NCBI RefSeq assembly: GCF_017792385.1
Contig: NZ_CP051230.1
Coordinates: 3,286,001-3,350,000, forward strand
Length of the DNA stretch: 64,000 bases
Source: Hyphomonas sp.
GTDB taxonomy: Bacteria > Pseudomonadota > Alphaproteobacteria > Caulobacterales > Hyphomonadaceae
Direction: 5' to 3'
Shown here: piece by piece, positions 8,773 to 17,872 of the stretch
How positions within the stretch are numbered: position 1 is the stretch's first letter
How the letters are laid out: every line of letters begins with the position of its first letter
The notes under the pieces: generated by a model
Told to the model about the DNA's origin: nothing
What the model saw: only the letters and a program-made list of their open reading frames with translations
Database searches by the model: none
Made by a program: the position numbers and the translations under genes

Positions 8773-9141
8773 ATGCCTGCCTTTTCCCTCTTCCAGCCGC
8801 TGCCCGGCCTTTCCTGGTATGTGCTGCCGCTCTGGCCGCTGATCTTCTGGCGCATTCAACGCCTGAAAACCTGGTTCCGTCAGAATGGCAGCCCCGGCGC
8901 GCAGATGCTCTGGGGCGTCATGAAGGATGGCCAGGTCGTCGTGATCCGCCTGTCGGATCATTTCCGTGAACCGGGGCACAGCTTCCGCGCGACGGTTTCC
9001 AACCGGCTCGCTGAAGCCCTTTCCGATACAGATGGCATGCGCCATTCCGATCCGGCAGATGAGCCACACATCTCGGCCCGGCCGGTCTTCGCCAGCCTCG
9101 CAGACGCGCCGATGGCCCTGGCGCGCTTGCCGGACACCTGA
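8773..9141 (+). CDS. Small membrane-anchored protein of unknown function
   Basis: 122-residue protein that I do not recognise. Near its N-terminus is one strongly hydrophobic segment (about residues 10-27, LSWYVLPLWPLIFWRIQR), so it is probably tethered to the membrane with a short soluble domain of roughly 90 residues containing MLWGVMKDGQVVVIRLSDH. The open frame extends upstream to 8,533, but the stretch before 8,773 has the repetitive Arg/Pro/Ala content of untranslated GC-rich DNA, so I chose the ATG at 8,773. It is divergent from dnaE and convergent with lolD. The function cannot be inferred. Confidence 0.6.
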   Translation: MPAFSLFQPLPGLSWYVLPLWPLIFWRIQRLKTWFRQNGSPGAQMLWGVMKDGQVVVIRLSDHFREPGHSFRATVSNRLAEALSDTDGMRHSDPADEPHISARPVFASLADAPMALARLPDT

Positions 9142-9228
9142 CCACCATTTCAGGACAATTCAGGATGTTCTGGACCGGAAGGCATGGCGCCGCTCCGGAC
9201 GCTCGTGCTGGAATTCATCCAGCCGGGT

Positions 9229-9918
9229 TCAGTCGGGACGATAGTCCACCAGCTTGCCATCGGACAGGGTCAGAACCCGGTCCATATGGCGCGTCAGTGA
9301 CAGATTGTGCGTCGCCACCAATACGGCCGCCCCTTCATCCCGGACCATCTTGATCAGCGTGCCAAACACACGCTCGGTCGTACCGGGGTCGAGATTGCCG
9401 GTTGGCTCGTCCGCAATCACGAGACGCGGATCATTGGCCAGCGCCCGCGCAATCGCCACACGCTGTTGCTCACCGCCCGACATCTGCGCAGGCTGATGGT
9501 GCCCCCGGTCATCGAGGCCCATTTCCCCCAGCAATTGCTTCGCCTTGTCCCGGGCGGCCCGCTGCGCCACGCCCGCAATCATCAGCGGCATGGCGATATT
9601 GTCCGCCGCGTTGAATTCCGGCAGCAGGTGGTGGAACTGATAGACAAATCCGATCTTGCTGCGGCGGATCGCCGTGCCGCCCCGATCATCCAGCGCCAGA
9701 CAATCGATCCCGTCCAGCATCACTTTCCCGGATTCCGGGCGCTCCAGCAGTCCCGCTGTATGCAGCAAGGTCGACTTGCCGGATCCGGACGGTCCGACCA
9801 GGCCGACAAGCTCGCCGGCATTCAGCTGCAAATTCGCTCCGCTCAGCACGTGCAACTCGCCGGCCGCCGTCTTGTAGAAGCGATCAATATCGCGAAGTTC
9901 GAGAACCGGCTGTGTCAT
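9229..9918 (-). CDS. lolD: Lipoprotein-releasing ABC transporter ATPase
   Basis: 229-residue ABC ATPase. Walker A is GPSGSGKST (42-50), the Q-loop region is VYQFHHLLPEFNA (the LLPEF signature is characteristic of LolD), the ABC signature is MSGGEQQRVAIARAL and Walker B is LVIADEPTG. It powers release of outer-membrane lipoproteins from the inner membrane to LolA. The frame is open further upstream, but the ATG at 9,918 overlaps the stop of the permease gene (TAATG), which identifies the true start. It is the last gene of the long run from nuoA. Confidence 0.93.
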   Translation of the reverse strand: MTQPVLELRDIDRFYKTAAGELHVLSGANLQLNAGELVGLVGPSGSGKSTLLHTAGLLERPESGKVMLDGIDCLALDDRGGTAIRRSKIGFVYQFHHLLPEFNAADNIAMPLMIAGVAQRAARDKAKQLLGEMGLDDRGHHQPAQMSGGEQQRVAIARALANDPRLVIADEPTGNLDPGTTERVFGTLIKMVRDEGAAVLVATHNLSLTRHMDRVLTLSDGKLVDYRPD

Positions 9919-11210
9919 TACTCGAACCTCAGGGCGCTGACAGGGTCCTGGCGGGAGGCCCACCAGGCCGGAATGATGGACACAAGCATGGACATGCCCA
10001 GCGCGTAGAGACCGGTCCGGATCACTTCGCCCCAGTCCAGGATCGCCGGCAGGCCTTCAAGGCCATAGACTTCCGCATCGAACACTTCGCCCGGAACGAA
10101 CAGGTTTATGAAGGCCTCGACCGCGCCGATATTGGTCACGACAAGAATGCCCACCGCCATGCCGAGCAAGGCGCCAAGTGTTCCCAGAATGGTTCCCACC
10201 AGCAGGAACACCCTCAACACGCCCCCCTTGCCGAGACCGATTGTCCGGAGGATTGCGATATCCCGCGTCTTGTTCTTCACCAGCATCACCACGCCGACAA
10301 TGATGTTCAATGTTGCAATCGCCATGATGACCATGACCAGCAGGCGAACCATGGTTCGCTCCACCTGCAGCGCATTCAGATATCCGGCGCGCTGGCTCTT
10401 CCAGTCGAACGTATAGAGCGCATTGCCGGTCGCATCGGCAATGGCCGCCATGGCTTCTGTCGTCCGGTTCGGGTCATCAAGCCGGATGTCGAGCATCTGG
10501 TACCGGTCTTTCGACTGGAACAGGATCTGCGCCTGCTCCATCGGCATGAACATGTACAGCCGGTCCAGTTCCACGCTGCCGGTCTTGAAGACATCCCCGA
10601 CCGTGTAGGCCTTGCTGCGCGGCGTGGACCCAAGCGGCCCGGCATTGGTCTGCGAGGTGATGATTTCCACCTTGTCGCCCGGCCGCACGCCGAGGCCCTC
10701 CCGGCCGGCTGCGAGGAACGCTCCCATCATGATCACATTGCCGCCATTGCGGCCTTCACCGAAGCCGGCCGCGATCGCCGCCTCGCCCCCATCCTTGAGG
10801 AACGGCATGGTTGCCAGGTCTTCCTGCCGGATGGCCCGCACTGCGGCGCCGGTCTTCCGGCCATTGGCTGTCACCAGGACATATTCCTCGATATAGGGCG
10901 ACACGCTGGAAACACCGTCGATCAGGCTGATCGTCTCGGCAATCTGCTCGGCCTCTTCTTCTGTATACGATGCGACAACCCCATAGACATGCGGCTGGCC
11001 ACCGAGAAGCGCGTCCAGAAGGGTCGCCCGAAACCCGCTCATGATCGACATGGTGATGATCAGGGCGGCAACGGCAAAGAAGATGCCCACAAAGGAGATC
11101 ACCGAGATCAGGCTGGCGCCGCCATGCTCTCTCTTGGCCCGCAGATAGCGCCAGGCGAGCGTACGCTCCAGCTTGCCGAAAGGCGCGGCGGCGGCAGGAA
11201 GCTCACTCAT
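9918..11210 (-). CDS. lolC: Lipoprotein-releasing system permease (LolC/LolE family)
   Basis: 430-residue inner-membrane protein. An N-terminal membrane helix (after WRYLRAKREHGGASLISVISF) is followed by a large periplasmic domain of about 220 residues and three C-terminal helices of the FtsX/MacB fold, ending in PAWWASRQDPVSALRFE. As in most alphaproteobacteria a single LolC/E-type gene sits with lolD, so the transporter is probably a homodimer (sometimes called LolF); the lolC symbol is a family label. Start ATG overlaps the proS stop (ATGA). Confidence 0.9.
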   Translation of the reverse strand: MSELPAAAAPFGKLERTLAWRYLRAKREHGGASLISVISFVGIFFAVAALIITMSIMSGFRATLLDALLGGQPHVYGVVASYTEEEAEQIAETISLIDGVSSVSPYIEEYVLVTANGRKTGAAVRAIRQEDLATMPFLKDGGEAAIAAGFGEGRNGGNVIMMGAFLAAGREGLGVRPGDKVEIITSQTNAGPLGSTPRSKAYTVGDVFKTGSVELDRLYMFMPMEQAQILFQSKDRYQMLDIRLDDPNRTTEAMAAIADATGNALYTFDWKSQRAGYLNALQVERTMVRLLVMVIMAIATLNIIVGVVMLVKNKTRDIAILRTIGLGKGGVLRVFLLVGTILGTLGALLGMAVGILVVTNIGAVEAFINLFVPGEVFDAEVYGLEGLPAILDWGEVIRTGLYALGMSMLVSIIPAWWASRQDPVSALRFE

Positions 11211-12526
11211 GCGGGGCGAACCCTGGCGAGGGCGTCAGCGAGCGGCATTTCCTCTTTCTCCCCCGTCTTCCGGTTCTTCACTTCCACGACCCCATTCTTC
11301 AGACCGCGCGGTCCCACAACGATCTGCCATGGCAGACCGATCAGGTCCATACGCGCAAACTTCGCTCCGGCCCGGTCCTCGGTCTCGTCATAAAGCGTAT
11401 CGATGCCCGCCAGTTCCAGGGCGGCATAGGCCTGGTCGCAAGCCTCGTCGCAGGCTTCATCGCCGACCCGCATATTGATGATGCCGACCTGGAAGGGCGA
11501 AACGCTTTCCGGCCACACAATTCCGTGTTCGTCATGGCAGGCCTCGATGATCCCGCCGACCAGGCGCGAGACGCCGATGCCATAGCTGCCCATTTCAACC
11601 GGCACCATCTGGCCGTCCGGTCCCTGCACGACCGCATTCATCGGCTCCGAATACTTGGTCCCGAAATAGAAGATGTGCCCCACTTCGATCCCGCGGGCCG
11701 AGACTTTCCGGTCCTCCGGAAGGTCGGCAAAGGCAGCCTCATCATGCATCTCCTCGGTCGCCGCATAATATTGCGTCCGCTTTTCGACTTCCGCCGTCAG
11801 ATCGGCAGAGAAGTCGAGGTCCAGCCCCGGCGGGGGCATGTCCAGCAGGGTCCGGTCGCAGAACACCTCGCTTTCGCCGGTGTCCGCCAGGATGATGAAC
11901 TCATGGCTCAGTTCACCGCCAATTGGTCCGGTATCGGCGCGCATCGGCACCGCGGTCAGGCCCAGCCGGTCAAACGTGTTCAGATAGGCGCAGAACATCC
12001 GGTTGTAGGAATGGCGCGCGGCCTCTGCCGTCAGGTCGAAGGAATAGGCATCCTTCATCATGAATTCGCGGCCCCGCATCACGCCGAAGCGCGGACGGAT
12101 CTCGTCCCGGAACTTCCATTGCTGGTGATACAGGTTCAGCGGCAGCTGCTTGTAGCTTTTGACGTAGGAGCGGAACACATCCGTGACCAGTTCCTCATTG
12201 GTCGGCCCGTAAAGCATGTCGCGGTCGTGCCGGTCGGTGATCCGCAGCATTTCCTTGCCATAGGCTTCATAGCGGCCGGACTCCCGCCAGAGGTCGGCCT
12301 GCTGCAGCGTCGGCATCAGGAGTTCCACAGCGCCGGCGCGGTTCATCTCCTCGCGCACGATCTGCTCGATCTTCTTCAGGACACGCAGGCCCAGCGGCAG
12401 CCAGGTATAGATGCCCGCCCCGTTCTGCCGAACCATGCCCGTGCGCAGCATCAGCTGGTGAGAGACGATCGCCGCATCGGACGGCGCTTCCTTGGAAACG
12501 GGAAGGAAATACTTCGACAGACGCAT
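11207..12526 (-). CDS. proS: Prolyl-tRNA synthetase, short alphaproteobacterial form
   Basis: 439-residue class II synthetase charging tRNA-Pro. Motif 2 (FRDEIRPRFGVMRGREFMMKDAYSF, in part) and motif 3 (GIGVSRLVGGIIE) are present. It is much shorter than the E. coli enzyme (572) because the INS editing domain between motifs 2 and 3 is missing; this is the known alphaproteobacterial ProS form, where mischarged Ala-tRNA-Pro is cleared by a free-standing editing protein. The 3' end overlaps the lolC start by four bases. Confidence 0.95.
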   Translation of the reverse strand: MRLSKYFLPVSKEAPSDAAIVSHQLMLRTGMVRQNGAGIYTWLPLGLRVLKKIEQIVREEMNRAGAVELLMPTLQQADLWRESGRYEAYGKEMLRITDRHDRDMLYGPTNEELVTDVFRSYVKSYKQLPLNLYHQQWKFRDEIRPRFGVMRGREFMMKDAYSFDLTAEAARHSYNRMFCAYLNTFDRLGLTAVPMRADTGPIGGELSHEFIILADTGESEVFCDRTLLDMPPPGLDLDFSADLTAEVEKRTQYYAATEEMHDEAAFADLPEDRKVSARGIEVGHIFYFGTKYSEPMNAVVQGPDGQMVPVEMGSYGIGVSRLVGGIIEACHDEHGIVWPESVSPFQVGIINMRVGDEACDEACDQAYAALELAGIDTLYDETEDRAGAKFARMDLIGLPWQIVVGPRGLKNGVVEVKNRKTGEKEEMPLADALARVRPA

Positions 12527-12577
12527 GGAATCTCCGTGATCGCGCGCTAAACGAAGGCCACCTAGCCGCAGCCGGCC

Positions 12578-12811
12578 CTATTGCGCAAGCAAACGTGGCA
12601 CGAGCAGGGCCGTCAGCACGGTCAGCACGGTTGCGCCGCCGGTCGCCCAGAGCGCCTTCTTTGCCAGCATGGGATGTTTCGGCGCCGCTTCCTCGGTTCC
12701 CGGTGTCGTGGATTCATCTTCCCACTGGCCCTGCACGCCAATGGGAAGCACCACGAAAAAGGACAGCCACCAGGCAATCGTGAACACGACTCCGGCGCCA
12801 AAGATCGACAT
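12578..12811 (-). CDS. DUF1467 family small membrane protein
   Basis: 77-residue protein with two hydrophobic segments (about 6-27 and 56-74) separated by an acidic, Pro-rich stretch around WEDESTTPGTEEAAPKHPM. The N-terminus with WWLSFFVVLPIGVQ matches the DUF1467 family of alphaproteobacteria, which lies between mce and proS in many genomes. Its function is unknown. The ATG overlaps the mce stop (TGATG), so it is translated from the same message. Confidence 0.85.
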   Translation of the reverse strand: MSIFGAGVVFTIAWWLSFFVVLPIGVQGQWEDESTTPGTEEAAPKHPMLAKKALWATGGATVLTVLTALLVPRLLAQ

Positions 12812-13239
12812 CAGTGCGCGTCCTTCGGCGTTTCCATCAGTTCGATCAGCACCCCGTTCGAATTCTTCGGATGAACGAAGATGATCAGCGTGCCATGCGC
12901 GCCGATGCGCGGCTTGCCCAGCACGGTCGCGCCGCGTTTGTTCATCTCGTCCACGGCCTGATGAATGTCCTCGACCTCGAAACAGACATGATGCTGTCCG
13001 CCCTTCGGGTTCTTGGCGATGAAATTGGCGATGGGAGACTCCGCACTCAGCGGCTCGATCAGTTCGATCTGGCTGTTCGGCAGGTTCACGAAACAGACCT
13101 TCACGCCCTGCTCCGGCATGTCGAACGGCGTGGTGATGTCCGTCGCACCATATAGCGTGCGATAGGTTTCGCAGGCGGCGTCGATATCCGGCACGGCAAC
13201 GCCGACATGATTCAGGGGGCCGATCTTGAACTCTGACAC
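12811..13239 (-). CDS. mce: Methylmalonyl-CoA epimerase
   Basis: 142-residue glyoxalase/VOC-fold enzyme interconverting (R)- and (S)-methylmalonyl-CoA in propionyl-CoA catabolism. Metal ligands are expected at His11 (LNHVGVAV), His in GQHHVCFEV and Glu in GVLIELMETP. The frame is open to a TTG at 13,248, but GAGGAG directly abuts that TTG and lies 9 bases before the GTG at 13,239, so I use GTG. The rnj stop is at 13,245-13,247. Methylmalonyl-CoA mutase is not in this window. Confidence 0.9.
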   Translation of the reverse strand: MSEFKIGPLNHVGVAVPDIDAACETYRTLYGATDITTPFDMPEQGVKVCFVNLPNSQIELIEPLSAESPIANFIAKNPKGGQHHVCFEVEDIHQAVDEMNKRGATVLGKPRIGAHGTLIIFVHPKNSNGVLIELMETPKDAH

Positions 13240-13244
13240 GGGTT

Positions 13245-14930
13245 TCAACTCCTCAATACGATCACTTCTATAACGGGGCGGTGACCAAAGGTTTCAAGGC
13301 ATGCCTTCCGCAGGGCGCGGCCGACCGTGCGCTCTACCGCATCATCGTCCATCCGGTCGCGTTTCTTCATGCGACCAATTGCATCCTCGGCCGCGATTTC
13401 GAGCGGTTCGATACTTTCATCGGCAATGCGCCCATCCGGTTCCGACAGGCCCTTGGCCAGAACGACCGGTCCATCCAGCACGTCGCCATCCTCGTCCAGC
13501 GTCAGGGTGGCAAACAGAATGCCTGAGAAAGACAGCTTGCGGCGTTCATCAATGCCCTGGGCGCCTTCCGGCACCAGCCGGTCCCCGTCGAGGAACAGGC
13601 GCCCCGCCGGCACAACATCCACAATTTCCGCCTCGCCGGGAGCCAGCCTGACCAGGCTGCCATTTTTCGGGGTCACCGCATGCGGCACCTGAAGGGATTT
13701 CGCAAAGGCCGCATGCTCCATGATGTGGCGCCGCTCGCCATGCACCGGAACGGAAACATGGGGGCGTACCCAGCCATACATGCGGCGCAGCTCGTCGCGG
13801 CAGGGATGGCCGGACACATGGATCGGATACGGCACCATGCGCGGCGTGATGACCCGCACACCCTGTTCCGCAAGCGAGTTCTGAAGCTCGAAGATCTCTT
13901 TCTCGTTTCCGGGGATCTGGCGGGACGAGAAGATGACCGTATCGCCGGCATTCAGCGTGACATGGCGATGGTCCCGGCGCGCCATGCGGGACAGCGCGGC
14001 ACGCGCCTCGCCCTGACTGCCGGTACACAGGTACAGGATATGTTCGGCCGGAATGTGCGCGGCATCGCTCTCATCCACGAAGTCCAGCGTCGATGGCAGG
14101 ATCCCGACAGACTTTGCGGCATCCGTGATCCGGTGCATGCTGCGCCCGACCAGACAGACCGCCCGGCCCGCCTGTTCAGCCGCCTCAATGATCGATTTCA
14201 CCCGCGCGACATTGGAAGCAAATGTGGTCACGGCCACAGCCTGCTTCTGCTCGGCGATCAGCTTGATCAGCCCCTGCTTGACCCCTTCTTCAGATCCGGA
14301 CTCGCCTTCCTCGAACACGTTCGTGGAATCGCACACCATGGCCAGCACGCCGGCATCGCCAAGTGCCGTCAGGCCTGCCACATCCGTGGTCGAGCCGATC
14401 TGCGGGTCCGGATCGATCTTCCAGTCGCCTGTGTGCAGGATCGTGCCCAGCGGCGTCTTGATGGCCAGTGCGTTGGGCTCCGGAATGGAGTGAGTCAGCG
14501 TCACATAGGTGACCTCGAAGGGGCCCGCCGTCACGGTGCCGCCCAGCGAGACGGGTTTCAGCCAGGCAGGATCCACGCCGCGCTCGACCATTTTCGACCG
14601 CACCAGCTCCGCCGTGAACGGTGTGGCATAGATCGGCGCATTGGTCTGCAGCCGCGGATACAACAGGCCGACTGCGCCGATATGATCCTCATGCGCATGC
14701 GTCAGGAAGATCGCGTCAATCTTCTCGCCGATGAGATATTCCGGGTCAGCGCAGATCAGGTCGATGCCCGGCGTGTCGAGCGAGCCGAACGTAACCCCCA
14801 GATCCGCCAGGATCCAGCGCCGGTCATGGGATGGGCCATAGCCATAGGCGTTGAGGTTCATCCCGATTTCGTTGCATCCGCCAAGCGGAAGGAAAACCAG
14901 TTCGTCCTCTATGCCGTCCGTATCTGCCAT
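13245..14930 (-). CDS. rnj: Ribonuclease J
   Basis: 561-residue metallo-beta-lactamase/beta-CASP nuclease with 5'-3' exonuclease and endonuclease activity in rRNA and mRNA processing. The zinc-binding motif is H78-A-H80-E-D82-H83 (LTHAHEDHIGA), followed by the TLTHSIPEPNA and HTGDWK motifs, with the beta-CASP domain in the middle (SRQIPGNE). The frame also permits a TTG start at 14,939; I prefer the ATG at 14,930, as the homology-like sequence begins just after it. Together with the short RNase E/G at 46,509 this cell has two RNA decay enzymes. Confidence 0.93.
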   Translation of the reverse strand: MADTDGIEDELVFLPLGGCNEIGMNLNAYGYGPSHDRRWILADLGVTFGSLDTPGIDLICADPEYLIGEKIDAIFLTHAHEDHIGAVGLLYPRLQTNAPIYATPFTAELVRSKMVERGVDPAWLKPVSLGGTVTAGPFEVTYVTLTHSIPEPNALAIKTPLGTILHTGDWKIDPDPQIGSTTDVAGLTALGDAGVLAMVCDSTNVFEEGESGSEEGVKQGLIKLIAEQKQAVAVTTFASNVARVKSIIEAAEQAGRAVCLVGRSMHRITDAAKSVGILPSTLDFVDESDAAHIPAEHILYLCTGSQGEARAALSRMARRDHRHVTLNAGDTVIFSSRQIPGNEKEIFELQNSLAEQGVRVITPRMVPYPIHVSGHPCRDELRRMYGWVRPHVSVPVHGERRHIMEHAAFAKSLQVPHAVTPKNGSLVRLAPGEAEIVDVVPAGRLFLDGDRLVPEGAQGIDERRKLSFSGILFATLTLDEDGDVLDGPVVLAKGLSEPDGRIADESIEPLEIAAEDAIGRMKKRDRMDDDAVERTVGRALRKACLETFGHRPVIEVIVLRS

Positions 14931-14935
14931 GCGCT

Positions 14936-15703
14936 TCAAGAATTCCGTCTGTAAATTTCGAGCAGGCCCCGAATGGTAATGTCCTGATCATAATAATCTA
15001 TGGTCTCGCTGGCGCCTTCGAACAGTGACGCAACGCCGCCGGTCGCGACCACTTTCATCGGCTTGCCGAATTCCGCCTTGATCCGGGTGACCAGGCCGTC
15101 GATCAGGTCGATATAGCCCCAGAACACGCCGGATTGCATGGCGCTGATCGTGTCCTGCCCGATCACGCGCGGCGGTTTCTGAATGGCAATCCGCGGCAAT
15201 TGCGCTGCAGCGTCATGAAGGGCCCGCATGGACAGATTGATACCTGGTGAAATGATCCCACCCTCAAAGCCGCCATCCTCGGCCACGACATCGAATGTGG
15301 TCGCTGTGCCACTGTCGATCACGATCAGATTGCCTGAATACGTCATATGGGCGCCGAGCGCGCTGACGATCCGGTCGGCTCCAACCTGTTCGGGTCGGTG
15401 AATACGAACCGGCACGCCCGTCTTCAGGCTCGGATCGCCAATGAACATCGGCTCAATCTCGAGATACCGCCGGGCGAGGTTGCGGAAATTGAACTGTGCC
15501 TGCGGCACGACCGTCGAAATCACACACCCCTTGATACGTTTCAGATCAACGCCATGCATGTCCGCGAGACGCCACAGCCATGCCGCATGATCATCAGCGG
15601 TCTTTGTCGGGTCGGTCGCACTGCGCCACTGGTTCACCCATGCCTCGCCATCATGAATGCCGAACACTGTATTCGTGTTGCCTACGTCGATTGCCAGAAG
15701 CAT
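14936..15703 (-). CDS. coaX: Type III pantothenate kinase
   Basis: 255-residue ASKHA-fold kinase for the first step of coenzyme A synthesis. The phosphate-1 motif DVGNTN spans residues 6-11. The GADRIVSA and DSGTATTFD motifs follow, with GGIISPGI and VATGGVAS (adenosine motif) towards the C-terminus. Type III enzymes are not feedback-inhibited by CoA. It lies 3 bases after birA and just before rnj, a common alphaproteobacterial arrangement (birA-coaX-rnj). Confidence 0.95.
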   Translation of the reverse strand: MLLAIDVGNTNTVFGIHDGEAWVNQWRSATDPTKTADDHAAWLWRLADMHGVDLKRIKGCVISTVVPQAQFNFRNLARRYLEIEPMFIGDPSLKTGVPVRIHRPEQVGADRIVSALGAHMTYSGNLIVIDSGTATTFDVVAEDGGFEGGIISPGINLSMRALHDAAAQLPRIAIQKPPRVIGQDTISAMQSGVFWGYIDLIDGLVTRIKAEFGKPMKVVATGGVASLFEGASETIDYYDQDITIRGLLEIYRRNS

Positions 15704-15706
15704 TGC

Positions 15707-16444
15707 TCAGCCACTCCCTATCAGGCTCACATCACCCGCCCGGACGATTTCCCGGCGCCCATCCGGCAGCCTCAATATCAAGGATCCGTCTTCGGCCATG
15801 TCTTCGAATACGCCTATCAGCGGATCGCCATTTCGCGAAACCGATACCGTCTCGCCAAGGCCTTCCGCCACTTTGAGCCAATCGGCCCGCAGCCGGTCAA
15901 AACCGTTTCGCGCATGCGCAAGCCGAACCGCGAACGCCGCGCGCAAGGCCGACAGCACATCAGCCGGCGAAAGCACCGTATCCCCGCGCAATTGATGCAG
16001 CGATGTGGCCGCCTGCCCGGCCCGATCGGGAGCGGTCGTGACGTTGATCCCGATCCCGGCAGCGACCCAGAAAGCGTCGTCCTGTCCGCCGGTCTCGATG
16101 AGGATGCCGGAAACCTTCGCGCCGTCGATCCGTGCGTCATTTGGCCATTTCAGCTTGACCGGAGCGTCCGGTGCCAACTGGCTGACCACATCCGAAACCG
16201 CCAGCGCAGCAGCAAACGGAATACGGGCTGCCACGCGAATGCCGCCCGGCTCGTGAAACAGGGCCGTCGAGAACAAATTCCCCGTCGGAGAGATCCATTC
16301 CCGCTGCAGGCGTCCGCGTCCGGCAGTCTGGGCCTCTGCGACCAGCCAGCTATCCTGGAACGTCCCCGCTTTCGCGCGCCGCCTGGCTTCGGTGTTCGTG
16401 CTGTCTATGACGCCAAGATTGTAGACGGGCCAGGTTGAACTCAA
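15707..16444 (-). CDS. birA: Biotin-[acetyl-CoA carboxylase] ligase
   Basis: 245-residue protein that attaches biotin to the carboxylase carrier protein. It contains the catalytic GRGRLQREW loop (42-50), KWPNDARIDGAKVSGILIE (biotinyl-AMP binding, in part) and a C-terminal SH3-like domain. It lacks the N-terminal helix-turn-helix of E. coli BirA, so it is a ligase only (group I) and not a repressor. The start is TTG (16,444), overlapping the nuoN stop as TTGA; no other ATG, GTG or TTG precedes the DSTN motif. Confidence 0.9.
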   Translation of the reverse strand: MSSTWPVYNLGVIDSTNTEARRRAKAGTFQDSWLVAEAQTAGRGRLQREWISPTGNLFSTALFHEPGGIRVAARIPFAAALAVSDVVSQLAPDAPVKLKWPNDARIDGAKVSGILIETGGQDDAFWVAAGIGINVTTAPDRAGQAATSLHQLRGDTVLSPADVLSALRAAFAVRLAHARNGFDRLRADWLKVAEGLGETVSVSRNGDPLIGVFEDMAEDGSLILRLPDGRREIVRAGDVSLIGSG

Positions 16445-17868
16445 GCTGGCAGCCCCAACGCAGCCGATCCGGCCCAGCCTGACAGGGCGTTGATGAAGAA
16501 CAGGAACAGGATCCCTGCCACCAGCGCGGCCAGCAGCACGGTCATGGTCACAGACCCGTCAATGGCCTCGAATTTCTCGGTTGGCTCATCAAACCACATG
16601 ATCTTGATCAGGCGGAGATAGTATCCAAGCGACACGACCGAGGCGAGCACGAGAATGATGACAACCGGCATCAGACCGGCATCGACGCCGGCGGTCAGCA
16701 CTTCCCACTTGCCGAAGAACCCGCCAAAGGGCGGCAGGCCGGCCATGGAAAAGATCAGGATCGACAGCGCGATCGCCAAAATCGGACGCTTGCGCATCAG
16801 GCCGCCCAGCTCGTTGATGCCCTCCACCATTCCGCCTTTCCGGCGCATGGCCAGAACGCCCATGAACAGGCCAAGCGACGCAATGGCATACAAGGTCATG
16901 AAGACCAGCAACGGTCCGGCGCCCAGCTCCTTGCCGGCCGCAACCGCCACCAGCGCATAACCGATATTGGCGATGGAGGAATAGCCCAGCAGACGCTTGA
17001 TATTGGTCTGCGTCAGAGCGCCCAGCGAGCCGATGATCATGGACAGACCGGCAATGATGCAAAGGATCAGCTGCCACTGATCGATCACATCCCCGAACAC
17101 GGTGAACATGACATTCGCGAAGACCACCATGCTGGCCATTTTCGGCGCGGAAGCAAAGAAGGCCACCACGGGCGTGGGTGCTCCCTCATAGACATCCGGC
17201 GTCCAGATGTGCATGGGCGCGGCCGACACCTTGAAGGCCAGGCCGACAATCATCAGAACCATGCCGAACATCATGCCGATGGACGGGCTTGCAGACGCGA
17301 TCACTGCGAACTCGGTAGATCCCGAGAAACCATAGACCAGCGAAGCGCCGTAGAGCAGCATGCCGGACGCCAGAGCGCCGAGCACAAAATATTTGAGGCC
17401 TGCTTCCGACGCCTTGGCGGAATCCCGGTGGAAGGCCGCCAGCACATAGGATGACAGGCTCAGGGTCTCGACACCCATATACAGTGTCATCAGATCGGCT
17501 GCCGAAAGGATGATGCCCATGCCGAAGGAGGCGAGCAGGATCAGCAGCGAGTATTCGTACCGGATGGTGCCGTGGCGCTTCAGGAAACCCTCCGAAGCCA
17601 TCAGGGCAAATCCGGCCAGCGCATAGCTTACAAACTTCGCGAAATTGACAAAGGTGTTGGTACGTACGAGGCCGCCAAAGGCTTCGCCGCCCTCATAATT
17701 CAGCAGGGAAAACGCCGCCGCTGCGAACAGGGACAAAGCGCCGAACTTGATGGAGACGCTGTTGAACCGGTCCTTCAGCGTCGCGCCAATGAGGACGCCG
17801 GCCAGGGCGATTGCGACAAGCCAGAGTTCCGGGCCAATCGCCAGTATCATGGCAGTGAAATCAATCAT
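16441..17868 (-). CDS. nuoN: NADH-quinone oxidoreductase subunit N
   Basis: 475-residue polytopic subunit (about 14 helices) of the complex I membrane arm, related to Mrp antiporters. The Proton_antipo_M core is visible around KVSAAPMHIWTPDVYEGAPTP, with conserved lysines in the helices and GYSSIANIGYALVA. It is the last nuo gene, 4 bases after nuoM, and its stop overlaps birA. Confidence 0.96.
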   Translation of the reverse strand: MIDFTAMILAIGPELWLVAIALAGVLIGATLKDRFNSVSIKFGALSLFAAAAFSLLNYEGGEAFGGLVRTNTFVNFAKFVSYALAGFALMASEGFLKRHGTIRYEYSLLILLASFGMGIILSAADLMTLYMGVETLSLSSYVLAAFHRDSAKASEAGLKYFVLGALASGMLLYGASLVYGFSGSTEFAVIASASPSIGMMFGMVLMIVGLAFKVSAAPMHIWTPDVYEGAPTPVVAFFASAPKMASMVVFANVMFTVFGDVIDQWQLILCIIAGLSMIIGSLGALTQTNIKRLLGYSSIANIGYALVAVAAGKELGAGPLLVFMTLYAIASLGLFMGVLAMRRKGGMVEGINELGGLMRKRPILAIALSILIFSMAGLPPFGGFFGKWEVLTAGVDAGLMPVVIILVLASVVSLGYYLRLIKIMWFDEPTEKFEAIDGSVTMTVLLAALVAGILFLFFINALSGWAGSAALGLPA

Positions 17869-17872
17869 GAGA

